Below, in pieces: positions 24,901 through 39,900 of a stretch of 64,000 nt of DNA. The notes below the pieces were generated by a model, which worked only from the letters and a program-made list of their open reading frames with translations, did no database searches and was not told the DNA's origin. Source of the stretch: Azorinus chamasolen. Taxonomy: Eukaryota; Mollusca; Bivalvia; Cardiida; Solecurtidae. Both the position numbers and the translations under genes were made by a program. The stretch is taken from positions 58,758,480-58,822,479 of the forward strand of contig OY755242.1 of assembly GCA_963576725.1 (NCBI GenBank). The letters run 5' to 3'. Each line of letters starts with the position of its first letter. Positions within the stretch are counted from its first letter, which is position 1.

Positions 24901-27900
24901 CTGTCTGTTTGTCTGTTTGTCTGTTTGTTTGTCAGCAACTTTAACATTGGTCATAACTTTTGAGCCAGTATAGATAGAGACTTGATATTTGGCATACATA
25001 TGTATCTCATGAAGCCGCACATTTTGAGGGGTGACGTGTCAAGGTCAAGGTCATCCTTCAAGGTCAGAGGTCAAATATATGGGTCAAATCGCCGACTTTA
25101 ACATTGGCCATAACTTTTGGACCAGTAGAGATAGAGACTTGATATTTGGCATGCTTGTGTATCTCATGAGGCTGCACATTTTGAGGGGTGACATGTCAAG
25201 GTCAAGGTCAGAGGTCAAGGTCAGAGGTCAAATATATGAGGGGGCATAGTGTTTCACAAACACATCTTGTTTATTCTATGATTATACCCCCACAAACAGA
25301 GTTTGAGGGGGGTATACTGGAATCAGCCTGTCGGTCGGTCGGTCGGGCGGTCGGTCGGTCTGTCTGCAAAATCTTGTACGGCGAACTCCTCCTTCAGTTT
25401 CAACCCGATTCACTTGACACTTGGCATAATTGTTAATCAGGAGTAGTAGATGTGCAAGACACAAATTTCAGGTCTGTGTGACATTGACCTTGACCTTTGG
25501 CCTTGAAATTGGTCTTGAAATTGGCAGGCAAAATCTTGTACGGCGAACTCCTCCTTCAATTTCAACCTGATTCACTTGATACTTGGCATAAATGTTACTC
25601 AGGAGTAGTAGATGTGCAAGACACAAATTTCAGGTCTCTGTGACCTTGACCTTGACCTTTGGCCTTGAAATTGGTCTTGAAATTGGCAGTCAAAATGTTG
25701 TACTTTGAACTCCTCCTTCAATTTCAACCTGATTCACTTGATACTTGGCATAAATGTTACTCAGGAGTAGTAGATGTGCAAGACACAAATTTCAGGTCTC
25801 TGTGACCTTGACCTTGACCTTTGGCCTTGAAATTGGCAGGCAAAATCTTGTACTTTGAACTCCTCCTTCACTTTCAACCTGATTCACTTGATACTTGGCA
25901 TAAATGTTACTCAGGAGTAGTAGATGTGCAAGACACAAATTTCAGGTCTCCATGACCTTGACCTTTGGCCTTGAAATTGGTCTTGAAATTGGCAGGCAAA
26001 ATCTTGTACGGCGAACTCCTCCTTCACTTTCAACCTGATTCACTTTATACTTGGCATAAATGTTACTCAGGAGTAGTAGATGTGCAAGACACAAATTTCA
26101 GGTCTCTGTGACCTTGACCTTGACCTTTGGCCTTGAAATTGGCAGGCAAAATCTTGTACTTTGAACTCCTCCTTTAATTTCAACCTGATTCACTTGATAC
26201 TTGGCATAAATATTACTCAGGAGTAGTATATGTGCAAGACACACATTTCAGGTCTCTGTGACCTTGACCTTGACCTTTGGCCTTGAAATTGGTCTTGAAA
26301 TTGGCAGGCAAAATCCTGTACTTTGAACTCCTTCACTTTCAACCTGATTCACTTGATACTTGTTTTGGCTTGTAATATGGGGAGTTGGTGTCGCAAACTC
26401 CTCCTTCAGTTTTAAAGTTACTGAATTTATATTTGGGATACGTAATAGTCACAAATAGCAGATGCGCAAGACAAAATTTTCATGTGTTTACGGTTAGCCA
26501 TTGTAGAATTATCCCCCCCTGAACTTTGAATATTTTTTGTCATTTTTGCATGAAACATGGGGAGTTGGTGTCACAAACTCCTCCTTCATTTTGAAACTTA
26601 TTAAATTGATACTTGCCATACATACTAAACACGAATAGTATATGTGCAAGACACAATTTTCCTGTGTTTGGTGTTAGCCATTACAGAATTTTCTCTATTT
26701 GAACTTTGGGTATTTTTGTTATTTGGTCCTGTTACATGTTCAAAACTTGGATTTGCAATCAAGGCTGCCGTGTGGGGGTAGTCATCACCTTTAGTGATAG
26801 TTCTAGTTTGACTTATTTTTGTCTCATTTCAGTCGAGACATTTTAAACAGATGGACATTTCCCTTTGTACCTGATTACTGTCACAGACACAACAAAGACT
26901 CTGTATCATTTGGTAGACACAATGTGTACCTCAGTAAAGATGTAACACTGGCAAGGTATAGTATGAATTATCTCTTGACTTGATGAATAGTCGTGCAAGA
27001 CTCAGTTGATTATTAAACCTTTACTCCATAAATACACTTCTCTACGCCTTTGCAAACAGAGTCGAACCAGATTAGATGTCTCCAGTATAAATCATCTGAT
27101 CAGGGTCTGCTGTTTGCTTAAAATATAATATAGATATGATTCTACAGTTCCTGCCATGACCAAAAAACCTGTGTCTATGTGTTATTATAACAATAAATCT
27201 AATTAATATTTATGACATCATTTATTCTTACATGAATATTCATGGAGGAAAGGGTTAATATTAATTAATTCAGTTCTTTATTAACCCTTTCCCAGTTTAT
27301 TCATGTAAGAAACAATTATATCATGAATAGTTTTATAATGTAAGATTTCCAAGGGAAGTTTTTGCTGTGACAAAAACTGTACAATCAGATTTATATCCTG
27401 TCATAAGTAAACAGAGCAGTCCCTGATCAGATGGCTCCTATAGCAATGTGTGAAATGGCATTTATATGTAGGAAAATGTTATGATGACAAAATCTATTGC
27501 CATTGCATAGTCTACTCTGTTTGCAAAGGCTAAAACGGATGAGATATTATATACAGACAAGTGCAACACTATGTGTGTTCAACTTACCCAGGTGACACTG
27601 TAACTGAGGTGCAACCAGGTGACACTGTAACTGAGGTGCAACCAGGTGACACTGTAACTGAGGTGCCTACAAACAGCATGTCAATCTATATAAAAGAAAC
27701 TAACACCATCAAAAGGGAGATTACTTAAAAACACTTGATGCTAAAGTTACGGTTCTTGTACATGACACACCATCTGCCAAGTTGTATTGGAATTTGTCCA
27801 TAGTACGAAATCAAATACTGTAAGTCTGCATTTACTTCTATAGGAGCTATCAGTATAACTTTCATACAACATTAACTAACCATATGACTTAAGACCCCAG

Positions 27901-30900
27901 AATTAGACTTCTTTGCAGTGACATTGTAAAGAAGTTTTATGGTATTTCAAGTGACATATTTAGGATATTTTACATAATTATTTTTATGCTTACAGAGAGT
28001 GTAGACTAGTGAAGAATGTACTGCTGGGCTGTGGTACCAGTGTAGGCAGTAACACAGTAATAGCCAACTCTATCATAGGCAAGAACTGTAAAATAGGTAA
28101 GGAGTGGTACCAGTGTGGGCAGTAACACAGTAATAGCCAACTCTATCATAGGCAAGAACTGTAAAATAGGTAAGGAGTGGTACCAGTGTGGGCAGTAACA
28201 CTGTGATGGCCAACTCTATCATAGGCAAGAACTGTAAAATAGGTAAGGAGTGGTACCAGTGTGGGCAGTAACACTGTGATAGCCAACTCTATCATAGGCA
28301 AGAACTGTAAAATAGGTAAGGAGTGGTACCAGTGTGGGCAGTAACACTGTGATAGCCAACTCTATCATAGACAAGAACTGTAAAATAGGTAAGGAGTGGT
28401 ACCAGTGTGGGCAGTAACACAGTAATAGCCAACTCTATCATATGCAAGAACTGTAAAATAGGTAAGGAGTGGTACCAGTGTGGGCAGTAACACTGTGATA
28501 GCCAATACTATCATAGGCAAGAACTGTAAAATAGGTAAGGAGTGGTACCAGTGTGGGCAGTAACACTGTGATAGCCAACACTATTATAGGCAATAACTGT
28601 AAAATAGGTAAGCAGTGGTACCAGTGTGGGCAGTAACACAGTGAAAGCCAACTCTTTCATAAGAATTGCAAACTAGAAAAGCTGGCTAGCACTGTACTTG
28701 TAAATTTGTAATAGTCTTTGCAAAAACAATTTGGATTCAGATGAAATGTCAAAGAAATTGACCCAACTCATCAGCATTCAAACATTTTCCCCTCATTTTC
28801 ACATTCTGATCATGTGTTTGACAGGAAATGTTAAAAGAAAATCTGCTTTTAGCATTGAAACAGACACCTGTTTTTGCATATGGCAGTCCTTTAGAATAAG
28901 TGTTAACCCTTTCCTTCATATAAATACCTTTGCAAACAGAGCAGACCAGGATCAGTTGGCTCCTATAGGAGCTGTCTAATCAGGGTTGCTGTGTTTGCTT
29001 ATGGTATAATATAGATCTGATTCTACAATTTCTGCCTGAGCAATTTCTGTCTTGTGTTAATATTCCATCATAAACAATCTTGATTAATATTAATGATGTC
29101 ATTATTTCTTACATGAATATTTAACAGCTGAAGGGTTAAACTAGGATACCAAGCCTATAGTATTCTCTAACAATTGCATCATAATGATTTACTTCAGTTT
29201 TGTAGACTGAACTAAAACTTAGTTTTTGTCAAGCCCCCTTGCAGTTAGCTCGACTTAGTCGCCACAATGTCTGTTTAGTGTACATGTATTTGCATTTGTC
29301 AGGATTTGTCCAGGCCAGAACTGGTTTCTTATCACAGAGTTAGATATAATGTGTCTTAACCATTTCCCTGTTCTATTTTTATTCCAAATTTCAATACCTA
29401 CTGAATATTTACGGACAAAATAGTTACAACGAAATATGAAAGGTGGAAAATTGTAGCAATTTTAGAAAGTAAAGAAACAGATCTTTCAAATTCCATTAGC
29501 AAACAGAACAAACCTTGATCAGATGGCTCCTTTAGGAGCTGTCTGATCTGGGTCTACTCTGTTTGCATATTCATGAAAATGTGTTTATATGGAGGAAAGG
29601 GTTAATCCGTTCCCTGTTCGACATTTATATAAGAAATGATCACATTATGCATATTTATTAGCTGAATTCTTATAATGGCATATGTACATAGGATTGTTTT
29701 GAATTTTTTAGAAACTGTAGAATCAGGTCTATTATGAATTCATAAGCAGAGTAGACCCTGATTAGACAGATTCTATAGGAGCTGTTCAATCTGGGTCTAC
29801 CCTGTTTGCAAAGGCATAGAAATGCGTATTTATGGAGTAAAGTGTTAATCATGAGTATATGGCTTGTTGCATTCAATTACTGTAACTCTTGAACTTTCTT
29901 TTATCTCTGATGATTTAGTGCCATAATGCCATTTTGACGAATTCATTACAAATTTAGTGTCAAAATGCCATTTTATCTTTGCATGCTAGTGGTAAATTAC
30001 TGATAACCTTGCAGACACTTTTAATCTAGATAAGACAGAGTAACTTGGCGTCACTCAACTTCTCATCAGGAGCCAAGCTGTTTAAACTCTGATTGCATTT
30101 TTAGCTCGACTATTCGAAGAATAGTGGAGCTTTCCTACTCGCCCCGGCGTCAGTGTCACACCTTGGTCCACTTTTTGTCTTTAACCTTTTAAATAAAGCT
30201 TTGAAACTTGGAACATTTGTTCACCATTACAAGCTTCATCTGTCGACAAGAGTACAAAACTCTTTCAAGCATTTTGACAGAATTATGGCCCTTTTTAACT
30301 TAGAATTTTTGGTTAAGGTTTTTGTTAAAGTCCACTTATTTACATCAACCCTTTTTATCTTTTTTCATTAAAGATTGCAAAGAGATCCAGCCTCTTGAAT
30401 ACTATTTAAGATATTTTAACGGGACTGAATACTTGCTTCTAGTATCATTGGACACCATTTTAGCCCACTATCAAGCATTTTTACACTAACAATACTGAGA
30501 ATAGTCGAGCGCACTGTCCTGTGACAGCTCTTGATATAAGAAATGAAGGAAAAAGTAACTATTAAAATAAAAGCAGAGCACACTTTTTGTCCAGACAAAA
30601 TGATTAATTAGCATGTGTAGAGTTAAAAAGGTTACAGTACATAAGAGTTGTGTTTGTTTCAGGTAAAAATGTTAAAATTGAGGGTTCGTATATATGGGAC
30701 AATGTTACTGTGGAGGACAACTGTACAGTAGAGACCAGCCTTCTCTGTGATAATGTGGTAGTGTATGACGAGGTCACCACTTTCCCTTACTGTGTGCTAG
30801 CAACTCAGGTAAGTCAATAATAACCCGATTCATTATCATGTCAGAATAATTACACAAATAGTAACCTATTCCCTCATAGGCTATTTTAGACCCAATATAA

Positions 30901-33900
30901 ATGAAGTTAAATAAATGAGTTAAGTATAAGGTTAGAATTGAAATCTTGCCCAAGAATTTCTTGTTGGAAAATTGGATATTATAGAAATTAAAAAAAAATA
31001 AAACTTTCAAGGGTTTTGTGAAAGTAGAGAAAGAAGAAACTAATTGGATTGACCCTTTCATTGCTGATTTTTCAAATAGACTACAGTCTAATCACGATAA
31101 CTCGGATGCTTGCCGGACCACATATAAAATCCGAATTATCGCATGTTCCGAGTATTTGCATTTTCACTTCACAGATCGGCCATGACTTGTCTGTCGTAAT
31201 TTTCGATGTATCATAAAAAATACTCAATGTACAGTGTTAAGGGTACAACTGCATGAAATAGTACTGGTCAAACCTTACCTGCACTTATCTTGGAACAAAT
31301 TACGACATTAAACTCCTTTTAATTTCAGTTTCTTAACACTTACAATGCTGACACACACACACACACACACAAATCATCTGCTCATATATTTTGAAATATT
31401 GTCTAAATTTCCCACAACCCTGGTGAATGATTGTTAAAAGCTATGTGCATATTGAATAACAGCCGCATTTTGAGTGATAAGGATTAAAAATAAAAGGAGT
31501 GATTTCTGATTGTTGTTGACACCCTCACTGACCTCGAGTAACATCCTGTAACCCTTTGCCTGTTATGAAAATTTGCTCATGTGAAGAATTCCGTATGCTT
31601 CTAATGACTTTATTAAAACTTCACAAATTTGCTTTTATTCCTTGTAAAAATGTTGACTGAGTGTCAAATATCTTGGATCTGGATCAGACACCGAGTTACT
31701 CGGTTTCTCATCTGGATTTAATTTGTTTGCATACATGGCATGACGCTTGCAGATCAGCAGATTAAGGGTTAAAAGTGTCTTTTAGCCATGGCGAAATAAA
31801 CATAACACAAATGAAACAAAATCAAACATAGGGTAGGCTACACATTTATAACTGTGTATGTGATGCTGGAGGTGAATTACACACATGCTCATGTATGTCC
31901 ACGGAATTGAACACAAAAAGTCAGTAGAATATTGGTGGAGTTCATTCTTTTTTCTTTCTTTCTTAATTTAGTAAAAAAGTCTCCTCAGTAATTCAGATCG
32001 GTCAAATATTTCCTACACCTAGTTTCACATTAGGAAACTCGTAAGGATGAGTGAATTAAAATTGAACACACTTTGCAGATTTTCTTGGCAAAATTTCGAA
32101 CCTGAAAAAAAATGGACAGCTTATTGCTGACTATCTGTGTTACATTGTGTAACCACCGATAAAGGTGAGACATTAACAGTAGAGCAGGAACGGTGTAGCA
32201 TAAAGGTGTGAAAAATACGATGTGCGATAATCTTAAGCACTGCCAATCTCACCGATCCGAGTAAGTCCGACATAAACAATGGGATTAATGAAGGTAGGGG
32301 CCTGTCTACACATCCGAATTTTCAAATCTTCCGAGTTTTACATTTCCTAATATTTGCATCTTTTGTATATAGAAAACAATAGGCAGTGTACTGGGACTTT
32401 GCAATACTTACGAGTTATCCCGTCATTACGAGAAAACGAGATCCGATTTATCGCAATTAGACTGCATTTCTGAATTAAAAAAGGTCAAGCTTACGTTAAA
32501 TATTCAGTGACATTTTTTTAAAGAAAAGTTTAACGTGAGAAGCAGCAGAATTTGATGAGAGGGCTCCTCACCTGGGTCTACACTATTTGCAAAGGACTTG
32601 TGTCCCACACTGAAAGGATAAACTACATTTAGTGTCCCACTTAGTTGCATATACTAGTAGTACATGTGAGGGAGTTCAGTCTTCACATACATGTACATAA
32701 AATTTACATAAAGTTTAGCCTTTATTCAGTGAATATTCATGTAATAAATAATGACATCATAAATATTAATTAGATTAATTTTTATATTGGCTTATGAACA
32801 GGGGAAAATTTTGATCATGCCAGAAACTGTAGAATCGGATCTGTATTAATCCATATACAAACAGAGCAGACCCAGATCAGATAGCTCCGACTCTGTTTGC
32901 AAAGGGATAAAAAGTGATTTATTGAATAAAGGGTTAATATTTTAAATACAATAAATATACATACATATCATTTAATATCAAAGAAAAGACTAAAACCTGT
33001 CTGTAGCAACCACTCAAAACAGGTCTAATTCCGAGTTCTTAAGACAGTTGGTAGCTTCATGCAGCACAAAAGCTATAGTTTTAATTCCATATTAAGCAAC
33101 CATAAACTGTTATACGCATCCATGAAATCCCTATGGTGAGATACTGTATATTCTGATAACTGTATTGTATTTTACAGGTCAAGGTGGGTCCGAATATAAC
33201 TATGAAGGAGGGCACTGTAGCTGTTTCAAGTCTTGTGGATGATTTCGGTGATGATGACATTGATGCAACAGATGGAGGTAAGGCCTTCAAGAAAGATATG
33301 AGTCCCAGATTAGATAAATAAAATTGAATAAAAAATTACGCCTTTATTTCTTCACCAAACCCTATGATGTGACCTCTTTTTAGAATTGTCTTTTCGAGAT
33401 GATTCTAAAGATTGGTCACAACATAGAGTTTGGTGGAGAAAAGACAATTTTAGTATTGAATACGCACCTTTATTGCCGTGAAAATTTGAGCCCCACTATA
33501 TGAAAACCAACCAGACAATGTAGAACCATATCAGTGGCTGTGTTGAAATAATGGGCATCTGATTGCCACTCACAAAGTGATCTGCTTTGCTGAGTGGTGT
33601 GATAATCCCTGTAGAAACTGACAAGCTGCTGTGTACTCAGAGTGACGGCTGGTCAGATTCAACTCCTTTCTACGCTGTTTGCTAAGCCTAAAGGTTATCA
33701 TATGGCTCAGGTGCATTTTGCATTACATTGAAATGAATATTAATTATAATTTTCAAAACAAATCTCACAGCTGTTGTAAGCTTCTTTCAGGAAACACTGT
33801 AGTACAAAATTCTGACATAAAAAGCAGACATTTTGACTATGAGGAAATTGTAGAATCCGTTCTATATTATTCCATAAGCTAACAAAGCAGACCTTGGTCA

Positions 33901-36900
33901 GATGGCTTATATACAGGAGCCATCTGATCTGAGTCTGCTCTGCTTTGCAAAGGCATTAAATAGTAGGTTTATCAATTAATGTTTAATTGTTTTAATACAT
34001 TGTAAGTAGGAGCTGTCTGATCTTGGTCTACTTTATTATACCCCCCCCCCCCCAACGAAGTTTTTTTTTGGGGGGGGGTTGTTATACTGGAATCAGGTTG
34101 TCCGGCTGTCTGTCCGTCCGTCCGTGGACACAATTTTGTCCAGCCTTCTTCTTCTACAGTTTTGCTTTAATTTTGTTGAAAGTTCATGTATAGCCATATG
34201 ACCATATAAACCTGTGCACCGCATATTTCCATTATGATCGGACCACTACTTCAGGAGTTATCTCCCCTTTTTAGTCCCCTACCAATGTTTTCCGGTTTTC
34301 TGGACTTTTTATGGAAGTGACTTGAGATATCAACTCTATATTTAGTACAAAGCTAAATCTAGATAAGTTACAGCTTATGTTCCAATCTCAGTCCGGTTGA
34401 ATAATTATTTCCAGAGTTATTGCCCTTGAACTATAAATTTTTTCTTCAAATTTTGGATTTTCCAGACGTTTTTTGGAAGTGGTTAGAGATATTAACTTTA
34501 TATTTGGCATAAAGCTAATTCTAGATGATTTACAGCTTAATTCCCAATCTCAGTCTGGTTGAATAATTTTTGCCAGAGTTATGGCCTTTGAACTTTAATT
34601 TTTTGTCAAATTTTCAATTTTCCAGTCTTTCTTTGGAAGTGGTTGGAGATATTAACTTTATATTTGACAAAAAGCTAAATCTAGATGAGGTACAGCTTAT
34701 GTTCAAATATCGGTCTGGTTAAATAATTTTTGTCAGAGTTATGGTCCTTGAACTTAATGTTTTTCTGAAAAGATACCTAGCTTTAGAAATTTGGAGTTGA
34801 CAAAAAACTCATGAAAGGGTCTTATTTCTCTGAATTATTCTTCATTTTCATTACATAAATTGGATTGGGACATGTATTGTTTTAAAATCTCTTCATGTTT
34901 CTGTATGTACATAATTATGTTCAGATTGATGATAGGTGTTCTGACAAGCAGCCAGGTGGGGCTTACAGTTCTAGTTTGCAAAGGCGTCAAAAGGCGTCTA
35001 TCAGGTAAAAGGTCAAGCTGTTACTCCATGAATATTCATGTCATAAATAATAACTGTATGAATATTAATTAGCTAAATTGTAATAATAACATCATAAACG
35101 AACATTTTTTTACTATGGCAGAAATTGTAGAAATAGATCTGTGTTACTTCTTAACCCTTTTCTCCATAAAAAGTCATATAAGAAATAATCACATCACAGA
35201 TATTAATTATATTAATTGTTATAATAGCACATGGGCACAGGAATATTTGGCCATAGCAGAAACTCTGGAATCATATCTACCGGTATATTGTGTCATTAGC
35301 AAACAGAATAGACCCTGATCAGACAGCTCCTGTAGGAGCCGTCTGATCTGGGTCTACTCTTTTTGAAAAGATGTTGAAATATAGAGTAAAGGGTTAAGCA
35401 AATTGAGTTGATCACATGGCTCCTACTGCAACTGTTTGATCTGGTTCAACATTGTTTGAAATGTGCCAAAAGGTGTCTCTATCGAGTAAAGGGTTGTATT
35501 TCTCCACCAAACCTTATGAGATGACCACTCTATCGAGTAAAGGGTTGTATTTCTCCACCAAACCTTATGAGATGACCACTCTCTATCGAGTAAAGGGTTG
35601 TATTTCTCCACCAAACCTTATGAGATGACCACTCTAGAATTGTCTCTTTGAGACAAGTCTAAAGAGTGGTCACAACATATGGTTTGATAGAGAAATTATG
35701 ATTTTAATATTTGAATATGGTCTGGATTAACCCATTCCCTCATATTGACGACTTTTGACGACTCTGTAAAAGTCACTTTGTAAAACCATAGTGATAAATA
35801 AAGCATTTGCTCCTATAAGAGCAAATGCTCTATTAATCACAATGGTTTCAAACTACAAAATTCTAAACTTTTCATTTTCTCTATTTAATGCTCCTTTTCG
35901 GTAGATTTATTCAAAGAGACTATCTAAAAATAGCCTTTGAGGTAATGTATCTAAAAATAGCCTATGAGGTAATGGGTTAATGTATTTTGAATGTGTTTGT
36001 ACAACAGGAGATGGGGATCCCATGTTTGGTACTAAGTCAAAGGCATTTACCTATACCAAGGAGGATGGAGATGACAGCGATGAAGAAGAGGTGGTCAAGC
36101 AGTTCTGGGGCTTAAATCTCCACACAGATAACCAAGATGAGGAGGACGATGATGATGACAGTGACGAAAGCAGTGAGAGTGGATCACCACCAGAGAGTCT
36201 CCCACCTGATGGTAGGTCTATACCTGTTGTCTGCATTAATCCTTTACTCGATGTATGTTCATGTGAGAAATAATGATATCATGAATATTTATTAAATTAT
36301 CTTTCATAATAGCACATGAACAAATAAATTTTTTGGCCATGGCAGAAACATATCTGTATTATATCATAAGCAAACAGAGCAGACCCTGATCAGACAGCTC
36401 CTACAGGAGTCTACTCTGGTCTACTCTGTTTGCAAATGCACGAAAAAGCACTTATATGATGGTAGGGTTATTTAAACAATTATGGCCATCCAAATATTCA
36501 ATATTCAAAGAGTTGAAATACTGGTACATGTACCATATTATATATTTGAACAGGGGGAATTGCATCAGGTAAAAAAGACTGCTAGCATGACATTTGCATT
36601 TTGAATTTGAATGGTCCCTCCTGAGAACTGTGCAATTTTATACATGCATGTACATGCATTTCTCAGTCTGATTACAATTAATTTATTAGCTGTGTGTCCT
36701 ATTTCACCAAAACTATGTTGTAAAAGCAGGTTGTTGCTTAACCCTTTCCTCCATAAATACGCCTTTCTACGCCTCTGTAAAAATCACCTGTTGAATCATT
36801 GTGATAAATAGAGCATTTGCTCCTATAGCAAATGCTCTATTAATCGCAATGGTTTCAAACTACAAAAGTTTACATTTTTCCTTTTCTCTAGTTAATGCTC

Positions 36901-39900
36901 CTTTTTGGTAGATTTATTCAAAGTGGTTGGATCTAAAAACAGCCTATGTGGGAATGGGTTAATGCAAGGAAAAAGTAACACAGAAAGGAGATTCCTGCAC
37001 AATTTCTACATTAAGCTACTACCCGTATTAGCAACACTTTACTGTACTAATATACAAACTATTTGCCTATTTATCATTTTTACTTGTTCTATTTTCTTCA
37101 GTATTGTTCTCTGTTCCTACTGCCATGCCCTGAATGTATTCCTATTTCTGTTACAGTTATGATATGCACATGCATGGTTTTTATACCCCCTCAAACGAAG
37201 TTTGAGAGGGGGTATATAGGAGTCAGTGTGTTGGTCGTTCGGTCGGTCAGTTGGTCTGTCGGTCCGTCTGTCTGCGCTAACCATTCCTGTTTATGTGACT
37301 AGATAATTACATGAGAACAAAAGATCTTTTGTTCTCATCGGTTTCATGTGGCTTTTTTTCAGTTTGTGTAGCTATTTTGAACAAAAGAATAGCCACATAC
37401 ACTCAATCCATTAGAACGTCCGTCTGTCTGTCCGTGGCACAACCTGGTTAAGTCCACTTATTTACATAACCCTTTGAGATAAAGCTTTGAAACTTTAAAC
37501 ACTTGCCTACCATCACCATAACTCTGCCAAGCATTTTGACAGAATTACGGCCCTTTTTAACTTAGAATTTTTATGCCCCCATTGACGATAATCAGGGGGC
37601 ATTATGTTTTGCACATGTCCGTCCATCCGTCCGTCTGTCCGTGTGTCACGCTTTTAGGTGCAGTTGGTTGTCACAGTTTTTCAAGTGTTATAAGTCAGTA
37701 ATTTCTACACTTATACACATGGAACTTCACATACACATCAATTACCATCTGTGCTATCATTTGGCACCCCACCCATGCTGCCCGCAAGCCCAAGGTCAAG
37801 GTCAAATCACTTGGAAATTTTATGTGCAGTTGGTTGTCACATTTATGTGCAGTTTTTTGTCACAGTTTTTTCATTATCGTATATCTCCCTAACCACTGTA
37901 GCTATTGCCATGGAATTGTATATACACAATAAACACCATCCATACTTTCATTGCACACCCAGCCCATGCTGCCCGCAAGCCCAAGGTCAAGGTCAAATGA
38001 CTTGGAAATTTTACGTGCAGCTAGGCAGGCACCTACACGGGGCATCACTGTGTCTTACAGACACAATTTTTATGCCCCCGTTGACGATAGTCAGGGGGCA
38101 TTATGTTTTGCACATGTCCGTCCGTCTGTCCGCAAGCCCAAGGTCAAGGTCAAATGACTTGGAAATTTTACGTGCAGCTAGGCAGGCACCTACACGGGGC
38201 ATCACTGTGTCTTACAGACACAATTTTTATGCCCCCGTTGACGATAGTCAGGGGGCATTATGTTTTGCACATGTCCGTCCGTCCGTCTGTCCATCTGTCA
38301 CGCTTTTAGCACAGTTTTTCAAGTGTTATAGTTTTTCAAGTGTTATAAGCCAGTAATTTCTACACTTATGCACATGAAACTTCACATACACATCAATTAC
38401 CATCAGTGCTATCATTTGGCACCCCACCCATGCTGCCCTGCAAGTCCAAGGTCAAGATCAAATCACTTGGAAATTTTACGTGCAGTTGGTTGTCACATTT
38501 ACGTGCAATTTTTGGCACAGTTTTTTCATTGTCTTATATCTCCCTAACCACTGTAGCTATTGCCATGGAATTGCATATACACATTCAACACCATCCATAC
38601 TTTCATTGCACACCCAGCCCATGCTGCCCGCAAGCCCAAGGTCAATGTCAAATGACTTGGAAATTTTATGTGCAGCTAGGCAAGCACCTACACGAGGGCA
38701 TCACTGTGTCTTACAGACACAATTTTCTAGTTGTTTAAGGTTTTTGGTAAGTCCACTTAACCCTTTGGGATAAAGCTTTGAAACTTTACACACTTGCCAA
38801 CTATCACAAGCTTCATCTGTAGGCAAGAGTACATAACTCTGTCAAGCATTTTGACAGAATTATGGCCCTTTTTAACTTAGAAATTTTGGTTAAGGTCTTT
38901 GTTAAAGTCCACTTGTCTACATAACCCTGTGAGAAAAAGCTTTGAAACTTGGAACACTTGTTCACCATCACAAAGTTATATCTGTAGGCAAGAGTACATA
39001 ACTTTGTCAAGCATTTCGACGGAATTATGGCCCTTTTAAAATCAGAAAACTGTTAAGGTTTTGTTTGATTTGTGATCAAGGCAGCTTAGCGGGGGTATTC
39101 CATCACCTTTAGTGATAGTTCTAGTTTAGCTTAAGCATGGGTTAACCTTTAACCCTTTCCCTGTTCTTAATATTCATAGTCAAAATAGTGAAATGATGAA
39201 ATCTGGAAGGTGGAACATTATAGCCATTTTAGAAAGTAAAGAAACACATCTTTCAAATTCCATTAGCAACCAGAGCAGACCCTGATCAGATGACTCCTAT
39301 AAGAGTCGTCTGATCTGGGTCTACTCTGTTTGCAAATGTGTCAAAAGGCATTTATATGAGGGAAAGGGTTAAGCCTGGATTAACCTTTTACCTAATTACC
39401 TAATTAATATATATATAAATAAGAAATAATGGATGTATGAATATGTTACCAGGGAAGAAACTGTAGAATATGATCTATTTAATGTCCTACAGGAGCCGTC
39501 TGATATGGGTCTGAATGATATCTTTACACCGTAACTCTTTACTCCGTATGTACACAATTTGGAGCATTTACCAGCAGAGTAGACCAAGATTAAACAGCTG
39601 TCTTGAATAATATAGATCTGATTCTACAGTTTCTTGCCAGGAAAAAATCAGCATTTATAATATGAGGGAAAGGGCTTTGCTGTTTGAACATGTCAGTTGA
39701 AGTTAGTTGAAGTTTATCTACATTGTATTATATTAATACATGTATATGGAAATGATTAAATCTGTTGTTGTAAGTCTGTGTATCGGTATTTTTTCTGACA
39801 CTGCTGTTTCCATAGAGATACCTTGTAATGCCTATGCAAACAGAGTAGACCCAGACCAGACAACTCCTATAGGAGCCTTCTGATCAGGGTCTGCTCAGTT

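Noticed and set aside
28097..28670. Direct repeats resembling a CRISPR array
   Set aside because: Units are contiguous copies of a host exon boundary with no spacers, in an animal gene.
36051..36236. Minus-strand Ser-rich ORF
   Set aside because: Antisense of the Asp/Glu/Ser linker in EIF2B5 exon 11.
37641..38773. Overlapping plus-strand ORFs of 68-201 residues
   Set aside because: Repeat cores of a hairpin-ended element read in several frames; same peptides recur with the repeat and match no family.
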